NCBI GenBank assembly: GCA_964017125.1 | Contig: OZ024914.1 | Span: 24,487,123-24,551,122 of the forward strand | From: Flabesymbios commensalis | Lineage: Eukaryota; Annelida; Polychaeta; Terebellida; Flabelligeridae | Reading direction: 5' to 3' | DNA length: 64,000 nt | Part shown: positions 12,501 to 23,348 of the stretch, one piece after another | Position numbering within the stretch: the first letter of the stretch is position 1 | Layout: each line of letters opens with the position of its first letter | The notes under the pieces: model-generated | The model's input: the letters and a program-made list of their open reading frames with translations, nothing else | The model's database searches: none | What the model was told of the DNA's origin: nothing | Made by a program: the position numbers and the translations under genes

Positions 12501-13040
12501 CTGCATGAGAACAGCGGCGAGGAGCTGAAGTGTTGACTGCATGAGAACAGCAGTAAGAAGATGGAGTGGTGACTGCATGAGAACAGCGGCGAGAAGCTGG
12601 TGTGGTGACTGCATGAGTACAGCGGCGAGAAGCTGGAGTGGTGACTGCATGAAAAAAGCGGCGAGAAGCTGGAGTGGTGACTGCATGAGAACAGCAGTAA
12701 GAAGCTGGAGTGGTGACTGCATGAGAACAGCGCAGAGAAGCTGGAGTGGTAACTGCATGAGAACAATGTAGATAATCTGGAGTGGTGACTGTATGAGAAC
12801 AACGGCGAAAAGCTGGTGTAATGACTGCATGAGAACAGCGCCGAGAAGCTGGAGTGGTGACTGCATGAAAACAGCGGCGAGAAGCTGGAGTGGTGACTGC
12901 ATGAGAACAGCGACGAGCACATGGAGTGGTGACTGCTGCATGAGAACAAAGGCGAGAAAATGGAGTGTATGACTGCTTCAGAACAGCTGGAGAAGTGACT
13001 GAATGAGAACAGCGGCGAGAAGCTGGAGTGGTGACGAGAA
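9508..13040 (+). repeat. Segmental duplication, copy A2
   Basis: A2 is nearly identical to A1 over long stretches (compare 10990-11900 with 3240-4200), so this pair is much younger than A3. It lacks the 478-bp segment at 1784-2261 of A1, with the join at 9990/9991. It ends in the same 36-bp minisatellite, here with fewer units. Confidence 0.85.
12118..13035. repeat. 36-bp minisatellite of A2, about 25 units
   Basis: Same unit and same variant types as in A1, but the order of variants differs and there are about eight fewer units, so the arrays have changed copy number since the duplication. As in A1, frames stay open on both strands because the period is a multiple of three. Confidence 0.95.
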
Positions 13041-13120
13041 ACTGGATTTTTCGAAAACACTTATTATATATATTTTTACTGCTATTCCTATCGAGTAAAC
13101 TATTATTTCATATACTCCAT

Positions 13121-13424
13121 TTAAAATGAAATGAATGGGTTTTCAGGCCACCTTTGTGCACTTATGGGCTATACTGAGCCAGGAGAACCTCCTGAGGATG
13201 GGGAGATGAATGAGATGACACTGCCCTCCAGACACAAGACTCGAAATTCGAGCCCTGGCGGTCTGAGGCCGGCACCCTACCTCTCGGTCATGGAGGCTCC
13301 CCACAGTATTGAATCTTACGAGTGAGCGTGGAAGAAACATTTTGTGGGGTTTGAGTGGGGTTCGAACCCGCGACCTCCGACTTCCCAAGCAGGCAGCGTT
13401 AACCACTGCACCAGGGTGCCCGCC
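13121..13424 (-). mobile_element. tRNA-derived SINE with perfect B box
   Basis: Reading on the minus strand, the head holds an A-box-like tggtgcagtgg and a perfect B box ggttcgaaccc, followed by the body shared with other SINEs of the window (gaccgagaggt, cctcaggaggttctcctgg, ggcctgaaa). Flanks at 13114 and 13425 both read actccat and stay similar into the A-rich tail, a probable target-site duplication. The head differs from that of the copies at 53656 and 56278. Confidence 0.75.
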
Positions 13425-13787
13425 ACTCCATGTGAAAATAAATGACAAAAATACAGTTGCCAAATATATCTAATATTTAAGCTATAATCGAACTGGAAAA
13501 CTAGCAAGTGGAATAGAAAGATGACTTAGCATGCGCTAAGCCACACCGGTTGTATGATTGATGTAACTGACATAATCTGTGTGATCTGTGATGCGTGAAC
13601 TTACATGCTTTATCCTGGGAGAATGAGTGAAAAGAGTAGTTCTGTCAACAGTTTTACATGATCGGTCAAGGCTAATGTCAGGATCAGGGTGTGATCTGAC
13701 TGCAGGATTATTCTCTGGAACGGTAGTTGCTGTAATAGCGACCTCTTAGCAAGGCTGGATCGAGCTTGAACCTATTGGACCAACATT
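13425..13787. other. No gene recognised
   Basis: I see no coding region or repeat that I can name in this stretch. Confidence 0.3.
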
Positions 13788-13965
13788 AACCCTTTGCCTG
13801 CTGATCACGACATTTGTCGTTTTCAACCCAGCGCTGAAATATTTTTGAATAAACTATGGAGACCAATTTAAAATCATCATAAATGTCTTAGTTAGCTCTT
13901 TCCGCTTCATCTGAATATCCATGTTACGGGTCTTTAAGATAATTTTACACACTTAGGGGAGACCG
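13788..13965 (+). mobile_element. TTAA-type MITE with CRE-like relatives, degraded
   Basis: The copy starts ttaaccctttgc, includes the family phrase gtcttagttagctcttt and ttcatctgaatatccatgtta, and matches 49521-49747 over much of its length. Its far end is eroded. Confidence 0.5.
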
Positions 13966-15654
13966 GGGCTAGTTGAAACGTCGGGTTTGTTAAAACACGG
14001 CATACCAAACCCGAAATATGACCCTTATATGGATCATGTGAGAACACCTAGCAAATGTCAGTTGTGTAATGCATGACTCCATTTTGTATAAAAAAATTAA
14101 AACATGCAGATTGTCTGGAAGAGATAGTTCTGTTTACTTTTTGATATCCTGAGTGAATTTTGTCGACTGTTCATGATCCTTGATACTTATTGTGTATGGC
14201 TATGCTCCCTCTATGATCCTGATAATTATGCAGGTACAGTATGACATTGTATATATGAATGGTGCTGAAACCAAGATTTGTAGATCAAATCTTTTCCACT
14301 TTCCTTCTTGCAACATCTAATTTATAACTTTTAATTTTAACCATTATTCTGTATGACAGGATCAGCTAACCGTCCGCCATTCTGTTGTGTTGTGAAGTAC
14401 CGTACATACGATTTATGTCTATTATTTCAACTACGTAATATTCCAGGTTAGAACCTCCCTAAGAATAAAATGGTGTTCGCTTGAACATTGTCATGAAAAT
14501 AATTTGAAAATATCACATAAAGGGATGTGGAAAATGTACACTGTCACGATTCAATGCATGAAAGATAATTCTTTTGGGCCGGTCACCGGCCATCGGCGGC
14601 CGTCACTTTATTATTGTATATATAAACTGTTATTAACGACAAAGTGTCCTGAGAAACATGTTTGCATATGTTTCAATTTACGAGGTGTCAGCTACGTCCA
14701 TTTAACGGCGAGGTGACGACGGCTATAATGACGCGTGGAAGGTATCTGTTATAAACATCCTTAAAATAATATATTATGCAGGAGTTGTCTGCTGATGTGA
14801 GCAAGGAGACGAATAATTGATGAAATTGGTGTATTTAAGGGGGGAGGTTTTGTATATTTGCTGTGATGCCAATAGACTATCCGTTGGCACCAGGCGATAC
14901 TAATGATACCAATTTATACGCTATTCAAATTCACAAAGATATAGAGAATAATTAGCATGCTAAGTAGGCTATACTTCACTGCTCGTCTTTAAAACAAAGC
15001 CATGTTCTTGTTCTAATTTAAAAAGCAGTGAATAATACATTTGTTATCATATGGTTAATTGTATGTAAAGTATATAAATTAACATTTTTACACAATGTTT
15101 CTAACACAAACGGATTTAAGGCAATTATACTCTTGGATGTAAATAACACTATATATTATTTTTTATATAAAGATCAACCTAATTAATTCGCAAGGGCATG
15201 GTAACACAGGGCTAACTTATTTTGTGAAGACGAAAATTGCATTTCATACAGCGTTTCTGTTCTCCTTTTTTATATTCAAGTTATCACAAGATAATTGATT
15301 TTTCGAGTCTTTCAGCAGGACATGGTTATTCTGAGAGTGGTGCTTCTGGTTGGTCGTCATATTTCACTCTAAATGGTGTCCACAATGCCACTGAGATCAG
15401 TCATCTCTCTTCGCTGCTCTGTGGCTTTGTGCCAGTAATGGCTGCTTTTCGCTGCCGTCTTTTTTATTTAGGTGTTCTTTCCTGGCTATCCTGAAGCAGC
15501 TAATATTTCTCCAGCACCATGAATGGTGTTAATGGCAGCACAGGATATATTGTTGACGCTTGTGACCTAATTGTGTGACCTAATGACTGCCACATAGACG
15601 GCTTTATTGATTGTGAATGTATTATTCAGCTGGGTGTGATGATCTCTACGGGCA
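13966..15654. other. No gene recognised
   Basis: This is AT-rich sequence. A frame of 85 codons at 15237-15494 does not resemble a family I know. I find no repeat structure apart from short A/T runs. Confidence 0.35.
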
Positions 15655-15905
15655 TCAACTCTGGCTCAGTGGTTAGTACGTCATATGTCACGCCAGAAAC
15701 TGGCGGGTTCGTCTCCGCTTTGGTAGTCAGGTTTCAAAGAAACTTTTTTTCTCAGCTCATTTGTAAAGATTCGGTATTTTAGGGAGCCTCCTTTACCGAG
15801 GGCCACATGTAGCGTGCTCAACCTCAGACAGTCCGGGCTTGAATTTAAAATCACATTTCCACCGGATTCATCTCAACATCCTCAGGAGGCTTGATTAGTA
15901 AGGTC
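15655..15905 (+). mobile_element. tRNA-derived SINE, second family
   Basis: The head carries an A box (tggctcagtgg, matching the consensus TRGCNNAGYGG) and a B-box-like ggttcgtctcc with one change from consensus. A linker with ggtttcaaagaaact and a body with ggagcctcc and ctcaggaggct follow. The 3' body is related to the first SINE family of the window, so the two families share a module. The copy forms the left end of duplicon B2. Confidence 0.7.
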
Positions 15906-17526
15906 GATTAAGGCTATTTGTGAGACAATGTTACCATGATCATTATTGACGCACTTGCAAAGACAGTGAACGTTTTGGAATCATTAGTTACATGATTTTC
16001 AGAATCTATTTTGTCTGTCTTAATTATATATTCTATGTTATTATACTGATTGACTAATATGATTTATATTTCCAATGATCACAGAGAACAGAAACATGTC
16101 TCGTTAAGAAATAAAGTTAGGAGAAAATAGCTGTTTATGAGCATTTAACGTTTAGGAAATTTACATGATGCTATTTAAAGATATGAATGATGATTCAATT
16201 TATTGCAAATGCTCACGTCTTCTTAGTTAAAGGGACTGGCCCAGGCTAAAATGATAAAAAAATCGGTGATTTTATTTCGGGTTCTTAATATGACCATATG
16301 ATGTAGACATGTACATAGACTAGAACTGCAATTTTTTATAATTTTTGTGCTGCGCATTCACCAGTTAGGCTAGATATAGAGACGAAATTCCTGATTTCTA
16401 ATTATTGACAACCATGTCAAAAATAGGAAATGCGCGAATTTCGTCTCTATATCTAGCCTAGCTGGTAAATGCGCAGCACAAAAATTATAAAAATTTGAAG
16501 TTCTAGTCTATGTACATGTTTACATCATATGGTCATATTTAGAAACCGAAATAAAATCACCGATTTTTTGATGATTTTAACCTGGGCCAGTCCCTTTAAG
16601 GCAAGTTATTCTGTTTGTGAAACCGAGTCCAGCTCCAAGTCATAATACACATCAGCCCGATCACTACATGCTAGAGACGCCAATCAGTGGCCCCCTCAAC
16701 CCTCCCCTTCCTTCAAACCTGGATCCGCGCCTGCCAATCTTGTTAGTTTTCGCATTTTAAAACTCATCATTGTAGACAAAAAAAAAGATGTACACAAGTC
16801 CCACCTCAACGACTAAAACGTCCAGGGGCATGAGAGTTATGGGAGGTTTGGGACAGTCCTTTTCCAAACCAATTTCTGCAGACTGCGCAGGTCAGGAAGA
16901 TGATCTCTCAGACGACGCCCCCGAACGGCATGCAGCTGTACTTCATTCTCACCAGCAGGTCACTTGATAAACATAGGGGACGAACAATGGCGAAGTACCG
17001 CTCTGTAACCAGCCCTATTGTTCTAAGCATGCTATGGACTTCACTAGGTCAAATAATTCATATATATATATATGACCATTATGACAATTCCAAATGTAAT
17101 TTGAACATGATTGCATATTGGATTCATCTCAATGTATCAGTTGCACTTTTTTATTGTTTTAATGTTGTTGGAATTAGAAGCAACTGGTTGGTGGCTGGTT
17201 ACATTATCATAAGCCACACATTGTTTTTAGGTTCAAAATAATATCCTAATTGGCATATTTATGATGTTACTGTTTACTTTAACATAGTTCACAATACAGC
17301 TAAGATGTAGTACACTGTTAATCACAGTCATTGAACATGACGTGTTAACGACCACTTAGCGTACTTGACTTTGCCAGAGCCATAAGTACCTGTGAATAAG
17401 AGATGAGTTGTCTGTAAGCATTAGTATCAGATGGGTGAATTAGAGCAGTAATTGTGGTCACAGCCTCAAGTACAACAGACTTAACACTTTAAATCAACGT
17501 ACATGTAATCACGCTACAACTGCTTG
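15660..17526 (+). repeat. Segmental duplication, copy B2
   Basis: B2 is homologous to 5586-6893. Relative to B1 it has a complete SINE head, a 365-bp foldback MITE at 16231-16595 and about 155 bp extra at 17080-17235. It ends ctacaactgctt and directly abuts the 42-bp minisatellite. A third, shorter match is at 50735-50996. Confidence 0.8.
16231..16595. mobile_element. TTAA-flanked foldback MITE, 365 bp
   Basis: The element begins AGGGACTGGCCCAGGCTAAA and ends with its inverted form, and almost the entire length folds back on itself around a small loop near 16410. TTAA occurs on both sides (16227-16230 and 16596-16599). TTAA targets are typical of piggyBac-type transposons, so it is probably a non-autonomous relative. 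The homologous region of B1 lacks it. Confidence 0.9.
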
Positions 17527-17559
17527 TTAACAACATTGAGTAGCAGTGCGAGATGGGAC

Positions 17560-18215
17560 TGAGAGTCTGTTAAAACAAGAGCAACAGCATTGGCGCGGCC
17601 AGATAGCTGTTAACAACAGGAGCAATAGTATTGGAGGGACAGGGAGGCTATTACTAACAGGAGAAACAGTAATGTTGGGACAAGGAATGCTTTTAACAAC
17701 AGGAGCAACGGTGCTGGAGGGAAATAGAGGCTGTTAACAACAGGAGCAACAGTATTGGATGGGCTAGTGAGGCTGTTAACAACAGGAGCAACAGGGCTGG
17801 AGGGGACAGAAAGGCTGTTAACAACAAGAGCAACCGTATTGGAGAGGTCATAGAGGCTGTTAACAATAGGATCAACAATACCAGAGGGGTCAGGGAGACT
17901 GGTAACAGCAGGAGAAAAGGTGCCGGAGGGGCTATAGAGGTTGTTAACAACGGGGAAACAGGGCGTGAGGGGCCAAAAAGCTGGTAACAACAGGAGCAAC
18001 AGTATTAGAGCGGCCATGGGTTCTTTAATAGGATAAACATTGATGAAGGGGAGGCTGTTAACAACAGGAGAAACAATGCTAGAAGGGTCAAGGAGGCTGT
18101 TAACAACAGGAGCAACAGTACTGGCGGACAAGAGAAACAGTCCTGGAGGAGCCAGGGAGGCTGTTAACAACAGGAGCAGCAGTTCTAGGGGGCAGAGAGG
18201 CTATTACCAAGATGA
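17560..18215. repeat. 42-bp minisatellite
   Basis: Degenerate copies of a unit beginning ggctgttaacaacaggagca and ending in a purine-rich stretch repeat with a period of 42 bp. The period is 14 codons, so both strands show open frames (the minus strand reads as Leu- and Pro-rich repeats). I do not call a gene. Confidence 0.85.
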
Positions 18216-18494
18216 CAAGCAGTGGGCGTCACACCATTTTTGCTCGGGTTATGAAAATTCCACTAGTAAAATATTAAACCTATAGTTATGTGTTACTTAA
18301 ATCAGCAGTCAAACAAATCTTAATACTTAATGTATACAGGGTTATATGACAGTCTCTGGTCTAACATGATCTAATACTGAAGAATAACGAACACGTTCAG
18401 GTTATATACAGGACAAAAACGAATTTTTGACGGACGTAACATGCATAAAACGAGCAGTTATCCGGTGATGTTGCTTATTGCGGCCAATTGTGAC

Positions 18495-18680
18495 AGGGCC
18501 ATATCATGTTCAGGAGAGCCTCCTGATGATTGTGAGATGATCATTCAAATAACCTTGCCCTCCGGACACAAGACACGAACTTTGAACCCTGGCGGACTGA
18601 GGTCGCGAACGTTGACTCTCGGTCAAGATCGGGGCTCTCCACAATATTAAATATTTACGAGTTGATGGGGAAGAATGAAT
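18495..18680 (-). mobile_element. Degraded SINE fragment
   Basis: The minus strand shows the body phrases of the main SINE family (ggagagcc, ctctcggtca, ctcaggaggct variants) with many changes. No head is recognisable. It lies beside a second degraded copy. Confidence 0.55.
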
Positions 18681-18689
18681 GAATGTATG

Positions 18690-18950
18690 AATACATGGGG
18701 CTATTGGCCACCTTTGTGCGTATACAAGCTAAACTTGGACAGGAGAATCTCATGAGGATGGTAAGATGAATCAGATCACACTGGAAATTCTAAGGCAGTG
18801 TACGCCCCCCCCCCCCCCCCGGTCACGGATGCTCCACAGAATACTGATTTTCTTACTACTTGGCAGAGAAGAAGCATTTTGTTTCTTTGGAACCTTAATA
18901 CCAGACTCCGCTGTGACAGCCGTTCAGTGTAACCACTACATCAGGACATT
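18690..18950 (-). mobile_element. Degraded SINE copy with C-run
   Basis: The copy includes gccacctttgtgcg, a C-run at about 18804-18821 that replaces part of the body, gtcacggatgctcc, and the decayed head region near 18930. It is old compared with the copies at 53656 and 56278. Confidence 0.55.
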
Positions 18951-21050
18951 GACCACAGAGGACGATATTTGTATTACATAGGCAGCATTGCAAGTTCCAT
19001 GCCTTCGTACAATGTTGATTACTGGAAATGCACAACAACAATGGAGCATCCACCCTGTATTTGAAACCAATACCTCCAGATTACTTTTCCACATAACCGA
19101 ATGAGCCACCGCAAGAGGTCACGCACTTTGGCATAACACGAGACAAGATTGACATGTTGACAAGATTGACCACGTTGTTTTCCAGCTGCACAGCTTCTGT
19201 GGCACTGGCCCAACATTCAACAGACACAGGGTAATGTTTGAAGTGAGTCGGCCCTGCTAGTGCATGTTGATGCCACAAGACATGTCTGACCAGATCAGCA
19301 CTTAGCATTTACAGATGACAGGAAGTGACATCCTGCCCTCTGCCCAACCTTGCAAGAGATGCTAAGCTAAAGATGTGTAAGATTAACATTTGGAAGTTTG
19401 TAGCTGGAAGTGAATCAAAAACCACGATCAGTGTTTCAATTTTTTCCCGAGTGCAATGTCTCTCATAAAATCAATGCCAAACTGGTGTTCAAAATCGTCA
19501 GGAACTTTTTTTGTTAACATTGGACAATACTTAAATGCGAGTGAATCAGATAAAACAGAACATATACCACAAACAAAATTTTAAATAAAAGCGACTATTA
19601 ATCATTCGTTTGTGGAGCTGGGATTGACGTAGTGGCTGTGATTAAATAATTATTTTACGTTTTCTACGTTATTTTATTTTAAAATAATTATGGCTTATTA
19701 ATATGAATAAGCAGATATGCAGTAACTTAATTTCTGACATAATCGTGCATCGTAGTGAGGTCATGCAATATCATTATTTACATTTATCTAGCTGGCAATT
19801 AGTCTCTGATTTATGAATGCATGCCACAGACGAGCCGTTGTCACCCACGAAATGGTGTCATGCATACAGTCGTACCCTGTAATTTGAAATCAAAGTCGTC
19901 AATGATTCGTACTGAACTCGTAAGACATACACAGAACATACGCCGTGCCGTTTTAAGTCACATAAAATTACGACTATTTGTGAAAAATTATAAGGACGAC
20001 AAGACATTGTGCCAGTCGTACATAAAATTCGTGCACGTGTAAAGTTGTCATGTAAATGATGGAGAACAATAGGCCATGGGTATCATACATCAGGGGAACT
20101 TGACAAACACCTCACTAGTTTGTGTTATGGACTCCATTATGACAAATGGCATTGCTTCACTTTCCTGACATGTTGGCATTTCATGAATAATATTATCAGC
20201 CGAGAATCATCTGCACGTGGGGACTACGTGGTGTAGATAATGTCATTGGTGCATAATTCTAGCTTAGGTTAGATTGCAGCCATGTTTTATAGTGGGACGC
20301 CAGACATCCTTTCTGCCCCACGTAAACTATTTGATGACAAGACACTTTCATACAATGTTATAATAGCGGTGCCATGGCGGATGAGACGGGATATTCTGAA
20401 ATGTTGATTTTTTTTAAAGTTATTATCCAACGCCCATATAGGAAACAATATGCCATGGTACCGATGACTGGTTCTGTGGTGTTTTTCTGTGGTGTAACTG
20501 GTAATCTGATAATGTTGTTCCTGTTAATATCTCACCAGTTAATATCACTAAACAACGATTTCTAATATACAAAACTACTTTTCAACATGTTTAATTAAAT
20601 TAATACAAAACTGTCATGCCCAAGAACAGTGGTAGAGTAACAGGTGATGAAGAGTAAAAACGCAATCAACCATATTTACATGTATATCCCGGATTTATAT
20701 GTCATGTTTTATATATCAGAAAAACTACCTGTGGCATGATCGTCCGCCAGCTTCATTTTTATCTCAACCAAATCAGGTAATTTAAAGTTGATCTGTGTAT
20801 AACTGATTGTCTTTTGTATTTGTTTTTACATACTTTGTATTACTCGGATGGTGATAGCTCCATTTATCACACACAGATAGATTATCATAAAAAAAAATGG
20901 GATACATGTATCTCACTCTCAGATTTATTTTGGCTACGTATATCATTTTAAAATCATTATGTATCATTATCTAAAAAAAACTAATTATTTTATCATGTTA
21001 AGTTTTCAATAGCTGTGTTTGCATATGATTAATGATAAAGCTAAACGTAC
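18951..21050. other. No gene recognised
   Basis: No frame longer than about 80 codons and no recognisable repeat. I find nothing to annotate beyond AT-rich sequence. Confidence 0.35.
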
Positions 21051-21665
21051 TCCCGAAGTTTTGTAAATGTTCAAAATTCCCGCAACTATTCGCGACCCTG
21101 GCATTTTGACCCAAATCCCCAAACAGTTGTTGTTTCCCCCACATGACATACATGTATTCACCAAGTTTTGGCAAAATATTCGCGGTTTCACCAAATATAC
21201 GTCAACGTCTCCCCACCGTTCGTCAAGTTGTCGCCAATAATTTGAATCTGGCAAACACTTGGGGAATATTTGGCAGTTAATAGCAGTACAGGAATTACGG
21301 CGAGCAGTTTGTACACATTGGGGCTTGCTAAATATTCAAGTAATAATAGCCACATTCGCCTTTTGTTCACAAAATAGTTGCTAAGCAGCCTTTAATTCGT
21401 TATTGATCGCCACGTGCACGTTCGCAAATTGGTCGATAAAAGTTTGCCAAACGATCTCAGAACAATCATTTTTATCGCCAAATTATCTCAGAATTCGTTA
21501 AATTATTCGCCGATTCTGTCCATTCTTTGTCATCAATTGGTCGTTATTTACTCGTCAACTGTTCGCATCTTGCAGTCACACCATTTTGGTTCTTTAAATC
21601 AGCGAACGGCCAATGTTTTGTCGCTCAAATTTCGCCAACTTCGCTAATTGATCGCCGTTTGGTGA
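21051..21665. repeat. Region dense in ttcgcc/ggcgaa words
   Basis: Short words of the form ttcgccaa, cgccaatt or their inverse recur irregularly every 15-40 bases (for example near 21230, 21355, 21476, 21508, 21638 and 21650) in otherwise AT-rich DNA. Such clustering resembles the subterminal motifs of DNA transposons. I could not define ends or a target duplication. Confidence 0.35.
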
Positions 21666-22109
21666 GATCCCTGCGTAGTTAGGTTTGCGAACACGTAATG
21701 AACCCACGTCTCTTTCTTTTTAAAAGCATATGTGTAGAAAGTAGAGGGTGGCAATTTTTTTCACCAAATAATATAACCAAGAACTTTCTTTAAAAAAAAT
21801 CCTTGATATAATTATTTTGATGTCTCGTGATTAGATCCACATTCCATGTATTTCAATAGCGCATCGACGTTAATGCAGCGTAAATCGTCTTATTACAGAG
21901 TAAGCCTACGTTTTTTTGCACAGAGGCATATATTCATCCAGGCAGTTAATTTCCATCTATAATGAGAATTACAGTGCGGTGGCTCTAAATGGCGTGAAAT
22001 TACCTCCTTATCAGCTAGCTGTCCACCCTTCTGAAACCAGAACCGCGCGATATAGCATTATGTTGACATTCACAGGAGACATATACTAATATAAGCTGGA
22101 CCATACTAA
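21666..22109. other. No gene recognised
   Basis: AT-rich sequence with no frame or repeat that I recognise. Confidence 0.3.
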
Positions 22110-22335
22110 ACTCTTCTAGCGGGGATCGACTTTAGACGTCAAAATATGACGTCTATGGACGTCAGATTCTGACGTCTAAAGTCGGTTTCTGCACTGAAAC
22201 AATTCAAGATTTATAATGGCCGTAGACCCATAACATTGCAGAAATAACTAAGACATTTATAATGATTTCAAATTTAAAAAAGAACATTTGATCTCCATTG
22301 TTTATACAAAAATTTTTCAGCGTTGTAATTGTTAA
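22110..22335 (-). mobile_element. TTAA-type MITE with CRE-like palindrome
   Basis: The copy carries gactttagacgtca and its inverse tgacgtctaaagtc around 22128-22183, then, in inverted order, the family phrases cataacattgcagaaataac, aactaagacattta and ttcagcg. It matches 49521-49747 in the opposite orientation. Confidence 0.65.
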
Positions 22336-23120
22336 ACAGACCCTGATTCAGCTTATTATTCTTTGCGCTCAATAATCTGCAGAAAGAAATAACAATATAA
22401 ACCAAATTACCCAGACATCAATGAAGCTTTCCTATATACAATTAATCACACGTTTTAGTCCCATTGATGATAAATCATATTGATTAATGATAATTATGAA
22501 CCAGTATGTTATATTGTACGAGTAAAGTTGACTTTGAATTTTAGTGTTAATGTATTACACAATATCATTTTTCAGCTCTGAAGTGGGTTGCCTTTAATTG
22601 CAGATAATTTGTCATCAACCAGACATGGTAATTGTTGTTTTTTATCAAAGCCATTATGTTTTTGTTTTATCTTTTGATCAGTATGGTTAAAAAAATCGTT
22701 CAATCCATAACTACGAAATAAGATGTCCGACATTTTATCGATGCATTTTTTATCAATTATTTTTTTAATTTAAATTTGCTAATTGTATAGTGATGATGTT
22801 TAAATAGTATAAATATATTTTGGCGAAAAGTAATACATGTATAATGTCTAATGGATAATTAAAATTACAAATTAAATCACAGCTGGTCATAGGTGGTTCA
22901 CAATTATCTTCATCCCAAGTGAATAGGCAATTCGTTTTTTAAAAGCCTGTTGAAGTATGTTTTTGTAATCAGAATGGTAAAACATTACAAGTGGCCAAAA
23001 CAAGTCAAATTGTCAAGACATCAACACTTATTCATTGCAGTTTTGATTTAGTGAGGGGGGGAAGGGGTGCAGGCTAAGCATACATAGGCCTACCAAAAAA
23101 GATGTCGATTTGGCTCCTTA
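22336..23120. other. No gene recognised
   Basis: AT-rich sequence, no frame or repeat I can support. Confidence 0.3.
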
Positions 23121-23133
23121 TAAATACTACGGA

Positions 23134-23335
23134 AATGAAATGAATCGGGCTTTAGGCCACCTTTGTGCACATATAGGCTAAACTGGGCCAGGAGAACCTC
23201 CTGAGGATGGTGAGATGATAGAGATGACACTGTCCTCCAGACACAGGATTCGAAATTCGAGCCCTGGCGGTCTGAGGCCGAGCACGCTACCTCTCGGTCA
23301 CGGAGGCTCCCCACAATACTAACTTTCACACGTGG
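23134..23335 (-). mobile_element. 5'-truncated SINE with perfect target duplication
   Basis: The 3' end and body of the main SINE family lie on the minus strand, but the tRNA-like head is missing. The insertion is bounded by TAAATACTACGGA on both sides (23121-23133 and 23336-23348), a perfect 13-bp target-site duplication. The truncation is therefore original to the insertion, as expected for LINE-driven retroposition. Confidence 0.9.
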
Positions 23336-23348
23336 TAAATACTACGGA

